NCBI GenBank assembly: GCA_964344135.1
Contig: CAYFMF010000029.1
Location: forward strand, 1-19,780
Source: Thiopontia sp964344135
GTDB lineage: Bacteria; Pseudomonadota; Gammaproteobacteria; GCF-002020875
Length of the DNA stretch: 19,780 nt
Direction: 5' to 3'
The notes under the pieces are model-generated. The model worked only from the letters and a program-made list of their open reading frames with translations. It searched no databases and was not told the origin of the DNA. This document shows positions 1 through 6,515 of the stretch, in pieces; the stretch's first letter is position 1; the number at the start of each line of letters is the position of its first letter. Made by a program: the position numbers and the translations under genes.

Positions 1-258
1 GTTCAAGCGTACCGGGCCATTTCTGTTCCATCCCGACAGGTGCCCGCACTGGCTCGCTCTACGGCCAATATTCTCTGTGACTGGCCTTTGGAAGCATACC
101 CATCAAGTGCCGTTGCTACGCTTGTGTAATCTATGAAAATCAACAGGTTATAGGATTTGGTCTTGATTGGTTCGGTTGCCAATTTCGCCTCCAAAAATGT
201 ATCTGGAAAACTGTGGCGCTTACTGCTGTCGGAACAGGCTAACAGTTGTGCGGATGTT
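1..258. other. Unassigned left edge of the accessory region
   Basis: No gene could be recognised here. Plus frame 1 is open from the window edge to a TAA at 127-129 (42 codons), so the C-terminal tail of a gene starting outside the window is possible, but the translation matches no family I know. The 63-codon minus-strand frame over 3-194 also lacks family features and a ribosome-binding site. The stretch lies downstream of the higB-higA-GDCCVxC operon and would contain its terminator, but I see no clear GC-rich hairpin followed by a T-run. Confidence 0.3.
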
Positions 259-471
259 CTAGCCGCTACAACAGGAACGATCAGCCTGAATCGGTGGGCA
301 AGGCACAGTCCCGTATGAACAGAACACGCAGCAGTCTTCCTGCTTGGGTTTCAGGAGAGCATGACAATGCTCGCACTCGTAGAACCACTGGCATGCATCA
401 CTTGGCATGGTTTCCACTTTCTTATGGCCACACACCGGACAAGTTAATTCTGATTCATACAGGATAGCCAT
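259..471 (-). CDS. GDCCVxC-domain small cysteine protein
   Basis: A protein of about 70 residues that I recognise as the GDCCVxC-domain (seleno)protein family. It has an N-terminal LTCPVCGHKK zinc-ribbon-like knuckle, a second CEHCHALLKP pair, then the diagnostic EDCCVFCSYGTVPCPPIQ segment, and ends in a further Cys pair. The usual Gly of the GDCC motif is Glu here. Some family members carry selenocysteine in this motif; this one has plain Cys codons. The biochemical role of the family is unknown; members are often seen near mercury-resistance genes and on mobile DNA, and a metal or redox role is only a guess. I chose the ATG at 471 because family members usually begin a few residues before the LTCP motif. 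An in-frame ATG at 492 would overlap the antitoxin stop (ATGAGTGA) and is a real alternative. It is the third gene of the toxin-antitoxin operon. Confidence 0.8.
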   Translation of the reverse strand: MAILYESELTCPVCGHKKVETMPSDACQWFYECEHCHALLKPKQEDCCVFCSYGTVPCPPIQADRSCCSG

Positions 472-484
472 GCCGGTTGCTGGA

Positions 485-763
485 TCACTCATGCACCAGA
501 TGAATGACAGGTTTTGTGCCGGTCGCTTCTGCATACCGGTAGAGGCTTTTGATACTGGGCAGCGTGCGGCCACCTTCAAGACGCGCAACGACGGACTGGG
601 TAGTTCCCATTCGTTTTGCGACCTCTTCCTGCGTGAGGCCAGCTTCGATCCGCGCAGCGATCAAGGCATGGGCAACCTCGAATTCTGGCTCCATCTCTTC
701 GAAGGCTTTGTTGACCTTCGGATCTTTCATCCACTGCTTTTTCAGTTTGGCAATGCTACTCAT
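485..763 (-). CDS. higA: HigA-type XRE-family antitoxin
   Basis: A 92-residue protein with one helix-turn-helix of the XRE/Cro type at about residues 38-75. The sequence ARIEAGLTQEEVAKRMGTTQ followed by SVVARLEGGRTLPSIKSL is the classic pattern: GLTQEEVA for helix 2, the TTQSVVARLE recognition helix and the GGRTLPS turn. The N-terminal ~35 residues (KLKKQWMKDPKVNKAFEEME) are the helical antitoxin extension common in HigA proteins. It should neutralise the HigB toxin by direct binding and repress the shared promoter. Its ATG overlaps the toxin stop by 4 nt (760-763), so the two are probably translationally coupled. Toxin before antitoxin is the usual order for higBA. Its own stop at 485-487 lies just before the small cysteine-protein gene. 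Confidence 0.9.
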   Translation of the reverse strand: MSSIAKLKKQWMKDPKVNKAFEEMEPEFEVAHALIAARIEAGLTQEEVAKRMGTTQSVVARLEGGRTLPSIKSLYRYAEATGTKPVIHLVHE

Positions 764-1086
764 GTCTGTATCTCCTTCACACGTTCGAGTGCGAGTCTGA
801 TGGCTGCCTTGGGGGTCTTTTGCGTCTTTTTAACAAAGGCATGGACGACCACAATCCGGCGACCGGTAACCGTGACATAGATAGCTCTGGCTATGCCGCT
901 TTTGCCTTTCATACGGATTTCCCAGAGCTTATCGACAAGATGCTTCACATGTGGCGCTCCAACACGCTCAGGCCCGAATGTCTCCAGCAGTTCGCTGATA
1001 TGGAGGAATCTGGCCTTCAGTGAAGGTTCCAGGGCTTCCAACTCTCGGTCTACCACATGATTTAACGTCTCAACTTGCCACTTCAT
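760..1086 (-). CDS. higB: HigB/RelE-type toxin (phage Gp49-like family)
   Basis: A 108-residue protein of the RelE/ParE fold, HigB branch (phage-derived Gp49-like). Recognisable parts are LWEIRMKGKSGIARAIYV in the middle, a beta strand GRRIVVVHAF, and the C-terminal signature FVKKTQKTPKAAIRLALERV, whose KKTxKTP segment is typical of the family. Members cleave mRNA at the ribosome. The conserved Arg and Lys residues are present and the length is normal, so the toxin looks intact. It is the first gene of the operon, starts about 7 nt downstream of a TATAAT-like -10 box, and overlaps the antitoxin gene by 4 nt. The upstream palindrome (1095-1112) is the likely operator for autoregulation by the antitoxin. 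Confidence 0.9.
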   Translation of the reverse strand: MKWQVETLNHVVDRELEALEPSLKARFLHISELLETFGPERVGAPHVKHLVDKLWEIRMKGKSGIARAIYVTVTGRRIVVVHAFVKKTQKTPKAAIRLALERVKEIQT

Positions 1087-1092
1087 GAGTGA

Positions 1093-1126
1093 ATTATAGC
1101 AAAAATGCTATATTTGGCCATGCTAT
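1093..1126 (-). promoter_or_regulatory. higBA promoter -10 and overlapping operator palindrome
   Basis: On the minus strand a perfect TATAAT lies at 1098-1093, about 7 nt before the higB ATG. It overlaps one arm of the inverted repeat TATAGCA (1095-1101), aaaa, TGCTATA (1106-1112). The half-site TGCTAT recurs at 1121-1126, 15 bp away. A palindrome covering the -10 box, plus a spaced extra half-site, fits autorepression by a dimeric XRE antitoxin. I do not see a good -35 hexamer. The short distance from -10 to start codon predicts a nearly leaderless toxin message. Confidence 0.6.
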
Positions 1127-1173
1127 TTTGAGAATGGGTGTTTTTGCGGGTGTTTATCCGGAACAGAAAAGCA

Positions 1174-1194
1174 AAAAGCCCGGATTGGGCTTTT
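1174..1194. terminator. Rho-independent terminator-like hairpin, works in either direction
   Basis: The 8-bp stem AAAAGCCC (1174-1181) / GGGCTTTT (1187-1194) encloses the loop GGATT and is flanked by A and T runs, the usual form of a bidirectional intrinsic terminator. No intact gene now ends here, which suggests that it served a gene since lost, or that it insulates the higBA promoter from transcription entering from the right. Confidence 0.55.
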
Positions 1195-1216
1195 GCTCTC
1201 GGGTGCTCTTGATGTA

Positions 1217-1273
1217 TTCCAGCCCGGCTGGAACCGACGTGGTCGGCGGCAGGTAGACACTACCTTTCGGTAG
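1217..1273. repeat. Cluster of three short inverted repeats
   Basis: Three palindromic elements follow one another. TTCCAGCC (1217-1224), c, GGCTGGAA (1226-1233) is immediately followed by CCGAC (1234-1238), gtg, GTCGG (1242-1246). Thirteen bp later comes CTACC (1260-1264), tttc, GGTAG (1269-1273). All are perfect in their arms. Together with the terminator at 1174 and the long inverted repeat at 1302 they fill nearly the whole gap between higB and the Fic remnant. They could be a structured RNA, a decayed mobile-element end or REP-like sequence. I cannot match them to a named element. Confidence 0.45.
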
Positions 1274-1301
1274 CCCCGTACATATCTACCATGGAGACAG
1301 A

Positions 1302-1347
1302 CAGAGGTGGCCCCATCTATCTGAACAGGTAGATGGGGCCACCTCTG
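1302..1347. repeat. Long perfect inverted repeat at the break point of the Fic remnant
   Basis: The arms 1302-1319 and 1330-1347 are perfect 18-bp reverse complements (left arm CAGAGGTGGCCCCATCTA) around a 10-nt loop, and the loop itself can partly pair (CTG-aa-CAG). There is no T-run, so it is not a standard terminator. The right arm ends at the point where recognisable Fic coding homology begins, so it probably marks a recombination or insertion junction. Confidence 0.75.
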
Positions 1348-1742
1348 GTTATGACTACGTACCTTATAGTTCACTGGAAAGTGTGATTGAACAGAACAAG
1401 GAAGCCTATTATCTGGCGCTTAAGCAATCACAAGGTACGATAAGAACTGAGAAACCAAATTGGCAATCCTGGATTATCTACTTCCTTCGATCATTGTCTG
1501 AACAGGTTCATCGCCTCGAGAAAAAGGTTGAACGCGAAAAGCTGGTTTTGGCAGTATTGCCGGAATTATCCCTCGCCATCATTGAATTTGTTCGTGAACA
1601 TGGGCGTATCACCATGGGTGAAGCGATCAAGCTAACTGATGCAAGCCGTAATACCTTGAAACAGCATTTCCGATCATTGGTTGAGCGCGGACATTTAAAT
1701 AAACAGGGTGGTGGACGTGGTGTCTGGTATGAGCTGCGTTGA
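1347..1742 (+). pseudogene. Fic-family protein, 3' remnant (N-terminal ~2/3 missing)
   Basis: From 1347 the frame reads GYDYVPYSSLESVIEQNKEA followed by YYLALKQSQGT, which I recognise as the region just after the catalytic HPFxDGNGR loop of Fic-domain proteins. It continues into the C-terminal winged-helix domain (HGRITMGEAIKLTDASRNTL and the GGGRGVWYEL end). Full-length relatives are about 330-380 residues; here ~131 codons remain, and the Fic catalytic motif, which would do AMP transfer, is absent. The frame stays open upstream to a TAG at 1254-1256, but that part matches nothing and runs through the inverted repeat. A GTG at 1383 could start a 119-residue protein holding only the wHTH part. 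I regard the gene as broken; a surviving DNA-binding fragment is possible but less likely. Confidence 0.8.
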
Positions 1743-1835
1743 AATTTATAATTCATGAATTCAGAACCCGAACTGCTCTCGCTGCAACTCCCAAACCTGA
1801 GGAAATGGATCCATAAAATCAGCCGGGATCAGTAA

Positions 1836-3413
1836 CTATCGGCCCAGGACAATCTCCGCATCCCGGTTCAGTGGAATCAGCTCATCGACGGATATCCCGG
1901 AGAGTGACCCTGCCCCCATGGCACGCTGCTGGGTACGAATGAGCTCTCCCATTCCATTGAAGAAGTTTGCAACCCGCTCCGTCGCTGTCGGGATGTCGAG
2001 ACGGGATCTAAGCGCCTCATCCTGAGTAGCAATCCCCACCGGGCAGTTTCCGGTGTTGCAGGCCCGGTAGTACTCACAGCCCAGGGCAAAGAGTGCTGCT
2101 GTTGCCAGTGCGCAGGCGTCGGCACCCAGTGCAACCGCCTTCATGATATCTGCCGGGGTGCGGATCCCCCCGGTTGCGATCAGTGAGACAGGTCGCTCCG
2201 GGTTATCCCGGTTGTGTCGGTCAATGGCAGTTCTGGCCACCCGTATCGCCCTGACCAGCGGCATCCCGAAGTTGTCGCGGATCTGGACCGGGGCTGCACC
2301 GGTGCCGCCACCAAAGCCGTCAACGGTAAGGAAATCGGGATTCAGTGAGAGCGCGGCCTCCAGATCGGCCTCCAGATGGTTGGCGGCGATCTTGATCCCG
2401 ATGGGTCGCTCCCCACCATCCAGTGAACGGACCCACTCGATCCGTTTTGCCAGATCCTCCAGGGTATCGATATCGGGAAAACGGGAGGGTGAGTGGGCGG
2501 CAGTTCCTGCCTCGATCCCGCGCACCGCTGCAATCTCCGCGGTAACCTTTGCAGCTGGGAGCTCCCCACCCAGCCCCGGCTTGGCCGACTGCCCCAGCTT
2601 GACCTCAATGGCGTCCGCCTGACGGATGGCCTCCTCACTCCAGCCGAAGTAGCCACTGGCCATCTCCAGAATATAGCGTGAGGCGGCCTCACGCTCGCGC
2701 GGATGCATCCCCCCCTCTCCGGAACCGATCATGGTTCCGGCTGTGGCGGAACCGGCAGCCAGCGCCACCTTGGCCTCAACCGAGAGCGCCCCAAATGACA
2801 TATGTGAGACAAAGGCGGGGAGAGCGATCTGCAGTGGCCTGCCCGCCCCCGCCCCGATGGTTACCGAGCAGTCGACGGGCTCCTCCTCCAGCAGTGGTGG
2901 ACGGCTGAGTTGTCCGGCAGCCAGATGGTAGTGGTCAAACCCAACCACATCTCCAAGTGTGGTCTGCTCTGTTGGTGTGGCACCCATCGCCTCGACTTCA
3001 CCCCCTCGCCCCTTTGCCAGCAGGCGAATCTCATGGTGCCCCCGCGCATCCTGTGACCAGCGCCGCCACTCCCCCTGATAGCCATCAAATGTGGTCTCGG
3101 GAAGGGGTGCCACCGATTCGGCATCAATCAGGACCGCACCCCCCTCAAGGGTCACGGGGTAGGTCTTGATGCTGTCATTGGGGTTGTAGGGTGAGATACC
3201 GGTCTCGAGATCAAAATTCCAGCCATGGAGTGGGCAGATCAGCTCTCCACGCTCTACTGCCCCATCCGACAGGCACCCCTCGCGGTGTGGACAGCGATCC
3301 TCCAGTGCATAGACCCTCTCCTGGTAGTAGACCACGGCCAGGGGGCGTCCCCGAACTCGAACCTTGAGCTTATTTTTCTCCTTTAACAGTTCAAGATCAG
3401 CAAGGTATTCCAT
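1836..3413 (-). CDS. Rieske [2Fe-2S] - glutamate synthase FMN-domain fusion protein
   Basis: 525 residues in two parts. Residues ~1-105 form a Rieske-type ferredoxin domain with CPH (C41, H43) and CPLH (C60, H63), the CxH...CxxH ligand set. Residues ~150-510 are the FMN-binding domain of the glutamate synthase large subunit: the SHMSFGALS segment (~203), GSGEGG (~230), VKLGQSAKPGLGG (~271), the TVDGFGGGTGAAP glycine loop (~363), IATGGIRTPADI (~412), and the 3Fe-4S ligand triad C446-x5-C452-x4-C457 before CPVGIATQ. The glutaminase domain and the GltD-like NAD(P)H domain are absent. The FMN, 3Fe-4S and Rieske centres are all supported by visible ligands, so it should be an electron-transferring amidotransferase-like or related oxidoreductase; substrate and electron donor are unknown. 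It starts 14 nt after the kdsB stop and is probably the last gene of the lpxK-kdsB operon. Confidence 0.85.
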   Translation of the reverse strand: MEYLADLELLKEKNKLKVRVRGRPLAVVYYQERVYALEDRCPHREGCLSDGAVERGELICPLHGWNFDLETGISPYNPNDSIKTYPVTLEGGAVLIDAESVAPLPETTFDGYQGEWRRWSQDARGHHEIRLLAKGRGGEVEAMGATPTEQTTLGDVVGFDHYHLAAGQLSRPPLLEEEPVDCSVTIGAGAGRPLQIALPAFVSHMSFGALSVEAKVALAAGSATAGTMIGSGEGGMHPREREAASRYILEMASGYFGWSEEAIRQADAIEVKLGQSAKPGLGGELPAAKVTAEIAAVRGIEAGTAAHSPSRFPDIDTLEDLAKRIEWVRSLDGGERPIGIKIAANHLEADLEAALSLNPDFLTVDGFGGGTGAAPVQIRDNFGMPLVRAIRVARTAIDRHNRDNPERPVSLIATGGIRTPADIMKAVALGADACALATAALFALGCEYYRACNTGNCPVGIATQDEALRSRLDIPTATERVANFFNGMGELIRTQQRAMGAGSLSGISVDELIPLNRDAEIVLGR

Positions 3414-3427
3414 ATAGTTAATCTGTT

Positions 3428-4174
3428 TTATAGATTCTGTCGCGCCTTTTCAAGATCATCGGCAGTATCAACGCCATGACCGGGGTCCTCTGCCGCCTCA
3501 CTGAGGTGGATCCTCTCCCCCTTCCAGAGAACGCGCAGCTGCTCCAGCGACTCAAGGGACTCAATCGGGCTGGCGGGCCATTGGCTATAGCGGCGCAGAA
3601 AACCGGCACGGTAACCATAAAGCCCGATATGGCGGTAGTGGAACGCAGCTTCTGCCTGCTCTGGATCGCCAAAACTGTCCCGGTTCCAGGGGATCGGGGC
3701 ACGGCTGAAGTAGAGGGCATACCCCGCCTCATCCATCACCACCTTGACCACGTTGGGGTTGAACAGGTCGGAGGGGTTGTCGATGGACTGGTAGAGCGTG
3801 GTGACGGAGGCATCGGGATGGGCCTCCATGTCAGCGGCCACCTGATGGATCAGGGAGGCGGGCATCTGTGGCTCATCCCCCTGCAGATTGACCACAATGG
3901 CATCGTCTGCAAGCTGGAGTTGCTCGGCAACCTCCGCCAGGCGGTCGGTTCCGGAGGGGTGATCCTGACGGGTCATGCAGACCTCTGCCCCCAGCCCGGA
4001 AACCGCCTGCTCAATCCGTTCGTCATCGGTTGCAACCACAACCCGCGCTGCCCCACTCTGCTCTGCACGCTCCCAGACATGGGCAATCATTGGCCTTCCA
4101 TTGATCTCCAGCAGGGGTTTTCCCGGGAGGCGGCTGGAGCCATAACGGGCGGGAATGACAACCGTGAAGCTCAT
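3428..4174 (-). CDS. kdsB: 3-deoxy-manno-octulosonate cytidylyltransferase (CMP-Kdo synthetase)
   Basis: 248 residues, the normal length. The cytosolic enzyme activates Kdo with CTP to give CMP-Kdo for the inner core of lipopolysaccharide. Visible family signatures are the nucleotide-binding start IPARYGSSRLPGKPL (7-21), HPSGTDR (72-78), NLQGDEP (96-102, with metal-binding Asp), HIGLYGYR (182-189), ESLEQLR (208-214) and the Asp near the C-terminus (GVDTADDL). The ATG at 4174 overlaps the stop of the upstream Trm112-family gene by 4 nt, so translation is probably coupled. Its position after lpxK places two LPS-assembly steps in one operon. Confidence 0.97.
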   Translation of the reverse strand: MSFTVVIPARYGSSRLPGKPLLEINGRPMIAHVWERAEQSGAARVVVATDDERIEQAVSGLGAEVCMTRQDHPSGTDRLAEVAEQLQLADDAIVVNLQGDEPQMPASLIHQVAADMEAHPDASVTTLYQSIDNPSDLFNPNVVKVVMDEAGYALYFSRAPIPWNRDSFGDPEQAEAAFHYRHIGLYGYRAGFLRRYSQWPASPIESLESLEQLRVLWKGERIHLSEAAEDPGHGVDTADDLEKARQNL

Positions 4175-4362
4175 TGGTACTTGTCGAGCTCCTCCAGGGG
4201 GACGCTACGTGCCTCCTCCTCCAGCATCACCGGAATATCATCCCGGACTGGATAGGCCAGACGGTCGGCCCGACAGATCAGCTCCTCTCCGGGCTTGTCA
4301 AACACCAGTGGCCCCTTGCAGATTGGACAGACCAGAATGTCCAGCAGTTTCTTATCCAACAT
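4171..4362 (-). CDS. Trm112-family small zinc-binding protein (YcaR-like)
   Basis: 63 residues, typical of the Trm112/UPF0434 family found between lpxK and kdsB in many gammaproteobacteria. It begins MLDKKLLDILVCPICKGPL with the C12-P-I-C15 knuckle, a further Cys at ~30 (ELICRADRLAYPVRDDIPVML) and the conserved YPV/DIPVML block. In eukaryotes and archaea the family activates methyltransferases; the bacterial role is not settled. Its start lies 11 nt inside the end of lpxK and its stop overlaps the kdsB start by 4 nt. Confidence 0.93.
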   Translation of the reverse strand: MLDKKLLDILVCPICKGPLVFDKPGEELICRADRLAYPVRDDIPVMLEEEARSVPLEELDKYQ

Positions 4363-5362
4363 TGTCTCTCACTCTCTCCAGTTTTGTTTTCAGTCTCTGT
4401 TCGAGGTCGCTGTCCAATTGGGCCTTTACCGGCACAACCCAGACGATCCTCTCCTCTCCAACCATTGCAGGGGTACACTTCACTGCATCCTTCTCGGTCA
4501 TCACGAGCGGCAGCTCTCCAGCGGCCAGGAGTTGGAAATCCTCACCATTATACTGGTGATGGTCGGGAAATGGATGGGGGACCACCTTCACCCCTGCCCC
4601 CTCCAGCATGGCAAAGAAGCGCTGCGGATTACCGATCCCCGCTACCGCATGAACCGTCTCCCCGGCCAGTGACTCCAGGGGTTGCTGCTGCTCTGGTTGC
4701 CCCAGACGGTAGAGCGGCTGGGGCTGCAGGCGCATATTCCCGCCGTTGACAACCACTGCATCCACCTCCTCAAGGCGACTCCTCGGCTCACGCAACGGAC
4801 CGGCGGGAAGACAGAGACCATTTCCAAACTGGCGCTCACCATCCACCACTATGATCTCGATGTCGCGCTGCAGCCGGTAGTGCTGCAGACCATCATCCAG
4901 AACCAGCAGGTCACACCCTCCATCTGCCAGCGCCCGCTCTGCTGCGGCCACCCGATCCACACCCACATAGACAGCCACCCCGCCCTCCCGAGAGATCAGC
5001 AGTGGCTCATCACCGGCAACAGCGGCATCCATCTCCGGGGTAACCAGCACGCTCCCCTCTCCACTCTCCCGACCATACCCCCTGCTGATCACAGCCGGTC
5101 TCACCCCCTGCCGCTGCAGCCACTCAACAAGGGCGATGACCAGTGGGGTCTTGCCTGTTCCACCTACGGTAATGTTGCCCACCACAATGACCGGCACGGC
5201 AACCCTGCTGCCATGAACCAGAGCGTGGCGATAGCCGGTGCGACGGATAAAGACCAGAAGGCAGAAAAGGGCAGAGAGCGGGAGAAGGGGAATCCGAAGC
5301 AGCCAGGAGAGTGGATCTCTCCGATACCATATCCGCTCAAACAGCGATCTGACCGGGCTCAA
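4352..5362 (-). CDS. lpxK: Tetraacyldisaccharide 4'-kinase
   Basis: 336 residues, the expected length. The enzyme phosphorylates the 4' position of the lipid A disaccharide precursor at the inner face of the cytoplasmic membrane. The N-terminal hydrophobic segment (~18-40) is the usual membrane anchor. The P-loop VGNITVGGTGKTP is at 61-73, SRGYGR at ~93-98, and the catalytic DDGLQH at 156-161 is followed by RDIEIIVVD; near the C-terminus is FPDHHQYNGEDF, and then MTEKDAVKC, all family hallmarks. The start ATG overlaps the exbD stop by 4 nt and the 3' end overlaps the Trm112-family gene by 11 nt. The msbA flippase that precedes lpxK in E. coli is absent; exbB-exbD takes that place, as in several other gammaproteobacterial groups. 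Confidence 0.97.
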   Translation of the reverse strand: MSPVRSLFERIWYRRDPLSWLLRIPLLPLSALFCLLVFIRRTGYRHALVHGSRVAVPVIVVGNITVGGTGKTPLVIALVEWLQRQGVRPAVISRGYGRESGEGSVLVTPEMDAAVAGDEPLLISREGGVAVYVGVDRVAAAERALADGGCDLLVLDDGLQHYRLQRDIEIIVVDGERQFGNGLCLPAGPLREPRSRLEEVDAVVVNGGNMRLQPQPLYRLGQPEQQQPLESLAGETVHAVAGIGNPQRFFAMLEGAGVKVVPHPFPDHHQYNGEDFQLLAAGELPLVMTEKDAVKCTPAMVGEERIVWVVPVKAQLDSDLEQRLKTKLERVRDNVG

Positions 5363-5757
5363 CGGCTATTCTCTGAGGCGATCGAGAGGTTGAGAATGCC
5401 AAGCTGCTGCGCCACATCCATCACCCTCATCACCGATCCATGCGGGGCCTGCTGGTCGGCACGGATGATCAGGGGACGCTCGCTACCATCCACTGCAGCA
5501 GCGGAGAGCTGTTGCCTCCACTCCCCACCCTCTGCCCCCTGCATCAGGATATCGCCCGCTGCATCCACGGTAATCTCAATGGGCTCTCTGGGCATGGATT
5601 GGTCCGCAGCAGAGGTTGTGGGGAGCTCCACCCTGAGTCGCGCCTCCTTCTGGAAGGTTGTGGTCAGGACAAAGAAGATCAGCAACAGAAAGACCACATC
5701 GATCAGCGGGGTCATGTTGACATCAACCCCCTCACTTTTTCGGTCCTGCAGCCTCAT
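5359..5757 (-). CDS. exbD: ExbD/TolR-family proton-channel subunit
   Basis: 132 residues. A short cytoplasmic start (MRLQDRKSEGVDVNMTPLID) leads into one transmembrane helix (~17-36) carrying the essential protonatable Asp (D20 in PLIDVVFLLLIFFVLTT). A periplasmic domain with the usual beta-alpha arrangement (PIEITVDAAG, PLIIRADQQAPHGSVMRVMD) follows. With ExbB it should form the proton-motive-force motor that energises outer-membrane transport or envelope maintenance. It lies 6 nt after exbB and overlaps lpxK by 4 nt. No TonB gene is in view, so whether it serves TonB or a lipid A-linked task cannot be told from here. Confidence 0.94.
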   Translation of the reverse strand: MRLQDRKSEGVDVNMTPLIDVVFLLLIFFVLTTTFQKEARLRVELPTTSAADQSMPREPIEITVDAAGDILMQGAEGGEWRQQLSAAAVDGSERPLIIRADQQAPHGSVMRVMDVAQQLGILNLSIASENSR

Positions 5758-5763
5758 GGTCAG

Positions 5764-6393
5764 CTACTCCTGCCCCACCCCGGTTGCCTCACGGTCACCA
5801 TGAATGATCTCAACCACACGGATTGCCGCCTGCTCCATCTCAACCACCAGTTCATCCACCTTTCTCCTCAGCAGGCGGTGAAAGATCAGGCTGGGAATCG
5901 CAATCGAGAGGCCGGCTGCGGTGGTAATCAGGGCCTCCGAGATCCCGGTCGACAATACCGCAGGGTCCCCGATCCCATTGGCGGTAATCGCCTCAAACAC
6001 CTTGATCATCCCGATCACGGTACCCAACAGGCCAATCAGCGGCGTCCCCGCCGCAATGGTCCCCAGTGCGCTGAGGTAACGCTCCAGCTCATGCACCTCA
6101 TGACGTCCCGACTCCTCCAGACTCTCCCTCATCACCTCACGGGAGTGGTTGCGGTTGATCAGCCCCGCAGCAAGCATTCTGCCCAGCGGTGAGGAGTGGT
6201 AGAGGTCGGCAATATTGTCATCATCCAGCCGCTTCTCCCGGTGCCATCCCAGAATCTGTGAAACCAGATGGGAGGGGGCCACAGCACTTCTGCGCAGCGC
6301 CCAGTAACGCTCGGCCACGATCGCAAGGGCAAGAACCGATGCCATCAACAGTGGCACCATCAGCCACCCCCCTTTCATCAGCCATTCAACCAT
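5764..6393 (-). CDS. exbB: ExbB/TolQ/MotA-family proton-channel subunit
   Basis: About 209 residues with three transmembrane segments: GGWLMVPLLMASVLALAIVA near the N-terminus, then the central pair around TIAAGTPLIGLLGTVIGMIK and ITTAAGLSIAIPSLIFHRLL. The GTPLIGLLGTV and AAGLSIAIP blocks are the core signature of the family. It is the large subunit of the inner-membrane proton motor with ExbD. I chose the ATG at 6393 because a GAGGAG ribosome-binding site (6404-6409) lies 10 nt upstream; an in-frame ATG at 6423 has none. It is the first gene of the exbBD-lpxK-trm112-kdsB operon, divergent from the methyltransferase-like gene. Confidence 0.94.
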   Translation of the reverse strand: MVEWLMKGGWLMVPLLMASVLALAIVAERYWALRRSAVAPSHLVSQILGWHREKRLDDDNIADLYHSSPLGRMLAAGLINRNHSREVMRESLEESGRHEVHELERYLSALGTIAAGTPLIGLLGTVIGMIKVFEAITANGIGDPAVLSTGISEALITTAAGLSIAIPSLIFHRLLRRKVDELVVEMEQAAIRVVEIIHGDREATGVGQE

Positions 6394-6465
6394 ACAGACA
6401 AAACTCCTCAGCCATTTGTGCAAAGCACGCTTCGCAAGATCGGGACTACAATACTTTTGAACTCA

Positions 6466-6493
6466 TTGATAATAGAATCAAGTGTACTAGAAC
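6466..6493 (+). promoter_or_regulatory. Possible sigma-70 promoter for the membrane methyltransferase-like gene
   Basis: TTGATA (6466-6471), a 16-bp spacer and TAGAAC (6488-6493) lie 22 nt before the ATG at 6516. The -35 matches 5 of 6 and the -10 matches 4 of 6 consensus bases. The 122-nt gap between the divergent exbB and methyltransferase-like genes is AT-rich here and must contain promoters for both. I could not pick a convincing one for exbB. Confidence 0.35.
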
Positions 6494-6515
6494 CGAACAA
6501 GAAAACCATTTTCTG

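Noticed and set aside
3..194. 63-codon minus-strand frame at the left edge
   Set aside because: No family features, no ribosome-binding site and no coupling to the operon upstream. The competing plus frame to 129 is equally uncertain.
407..880. 157-codon plus-strand frame
   Set aside because: It lies antisense across higA, higB and the GDCCVxC gene, all of which have clear family matches on the minus strand.
200..1360. Integron cassette / attC site flanking the toxin-antitoxin genes
   Set aside because: I looked for the paired RYYYAAC and GTTRRRY core sites; GGCTAAC near 239 and GTTATGA near 1348 do not match well, and the folded elements lack the attC layout.
1123..1374. 83-codon minus-strand frame across the hairpin cluster
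   Set aside because: It reads through the terminator, the palindromes and the antisense of the Fic remnant; the composition is not protein-like.
3476..4255. 259-codon plus-strand frame
   Set aside because: Shadow of kdsB, whose motifs are unambiguous on the minus strand.
4682..5803. 373-codon plus-strand frame
   Set aside because: Antisense to lpxK and exbD; no recognisable domain.
6189..6515. N-terminal extension of the membrane methyltransferase-like gene
   Set aside because: The frame is open to an ATG at 6189 but runs antisense through exbB and gives a polar, low-quality sequence; the membrane protein clearly starts at 6516.
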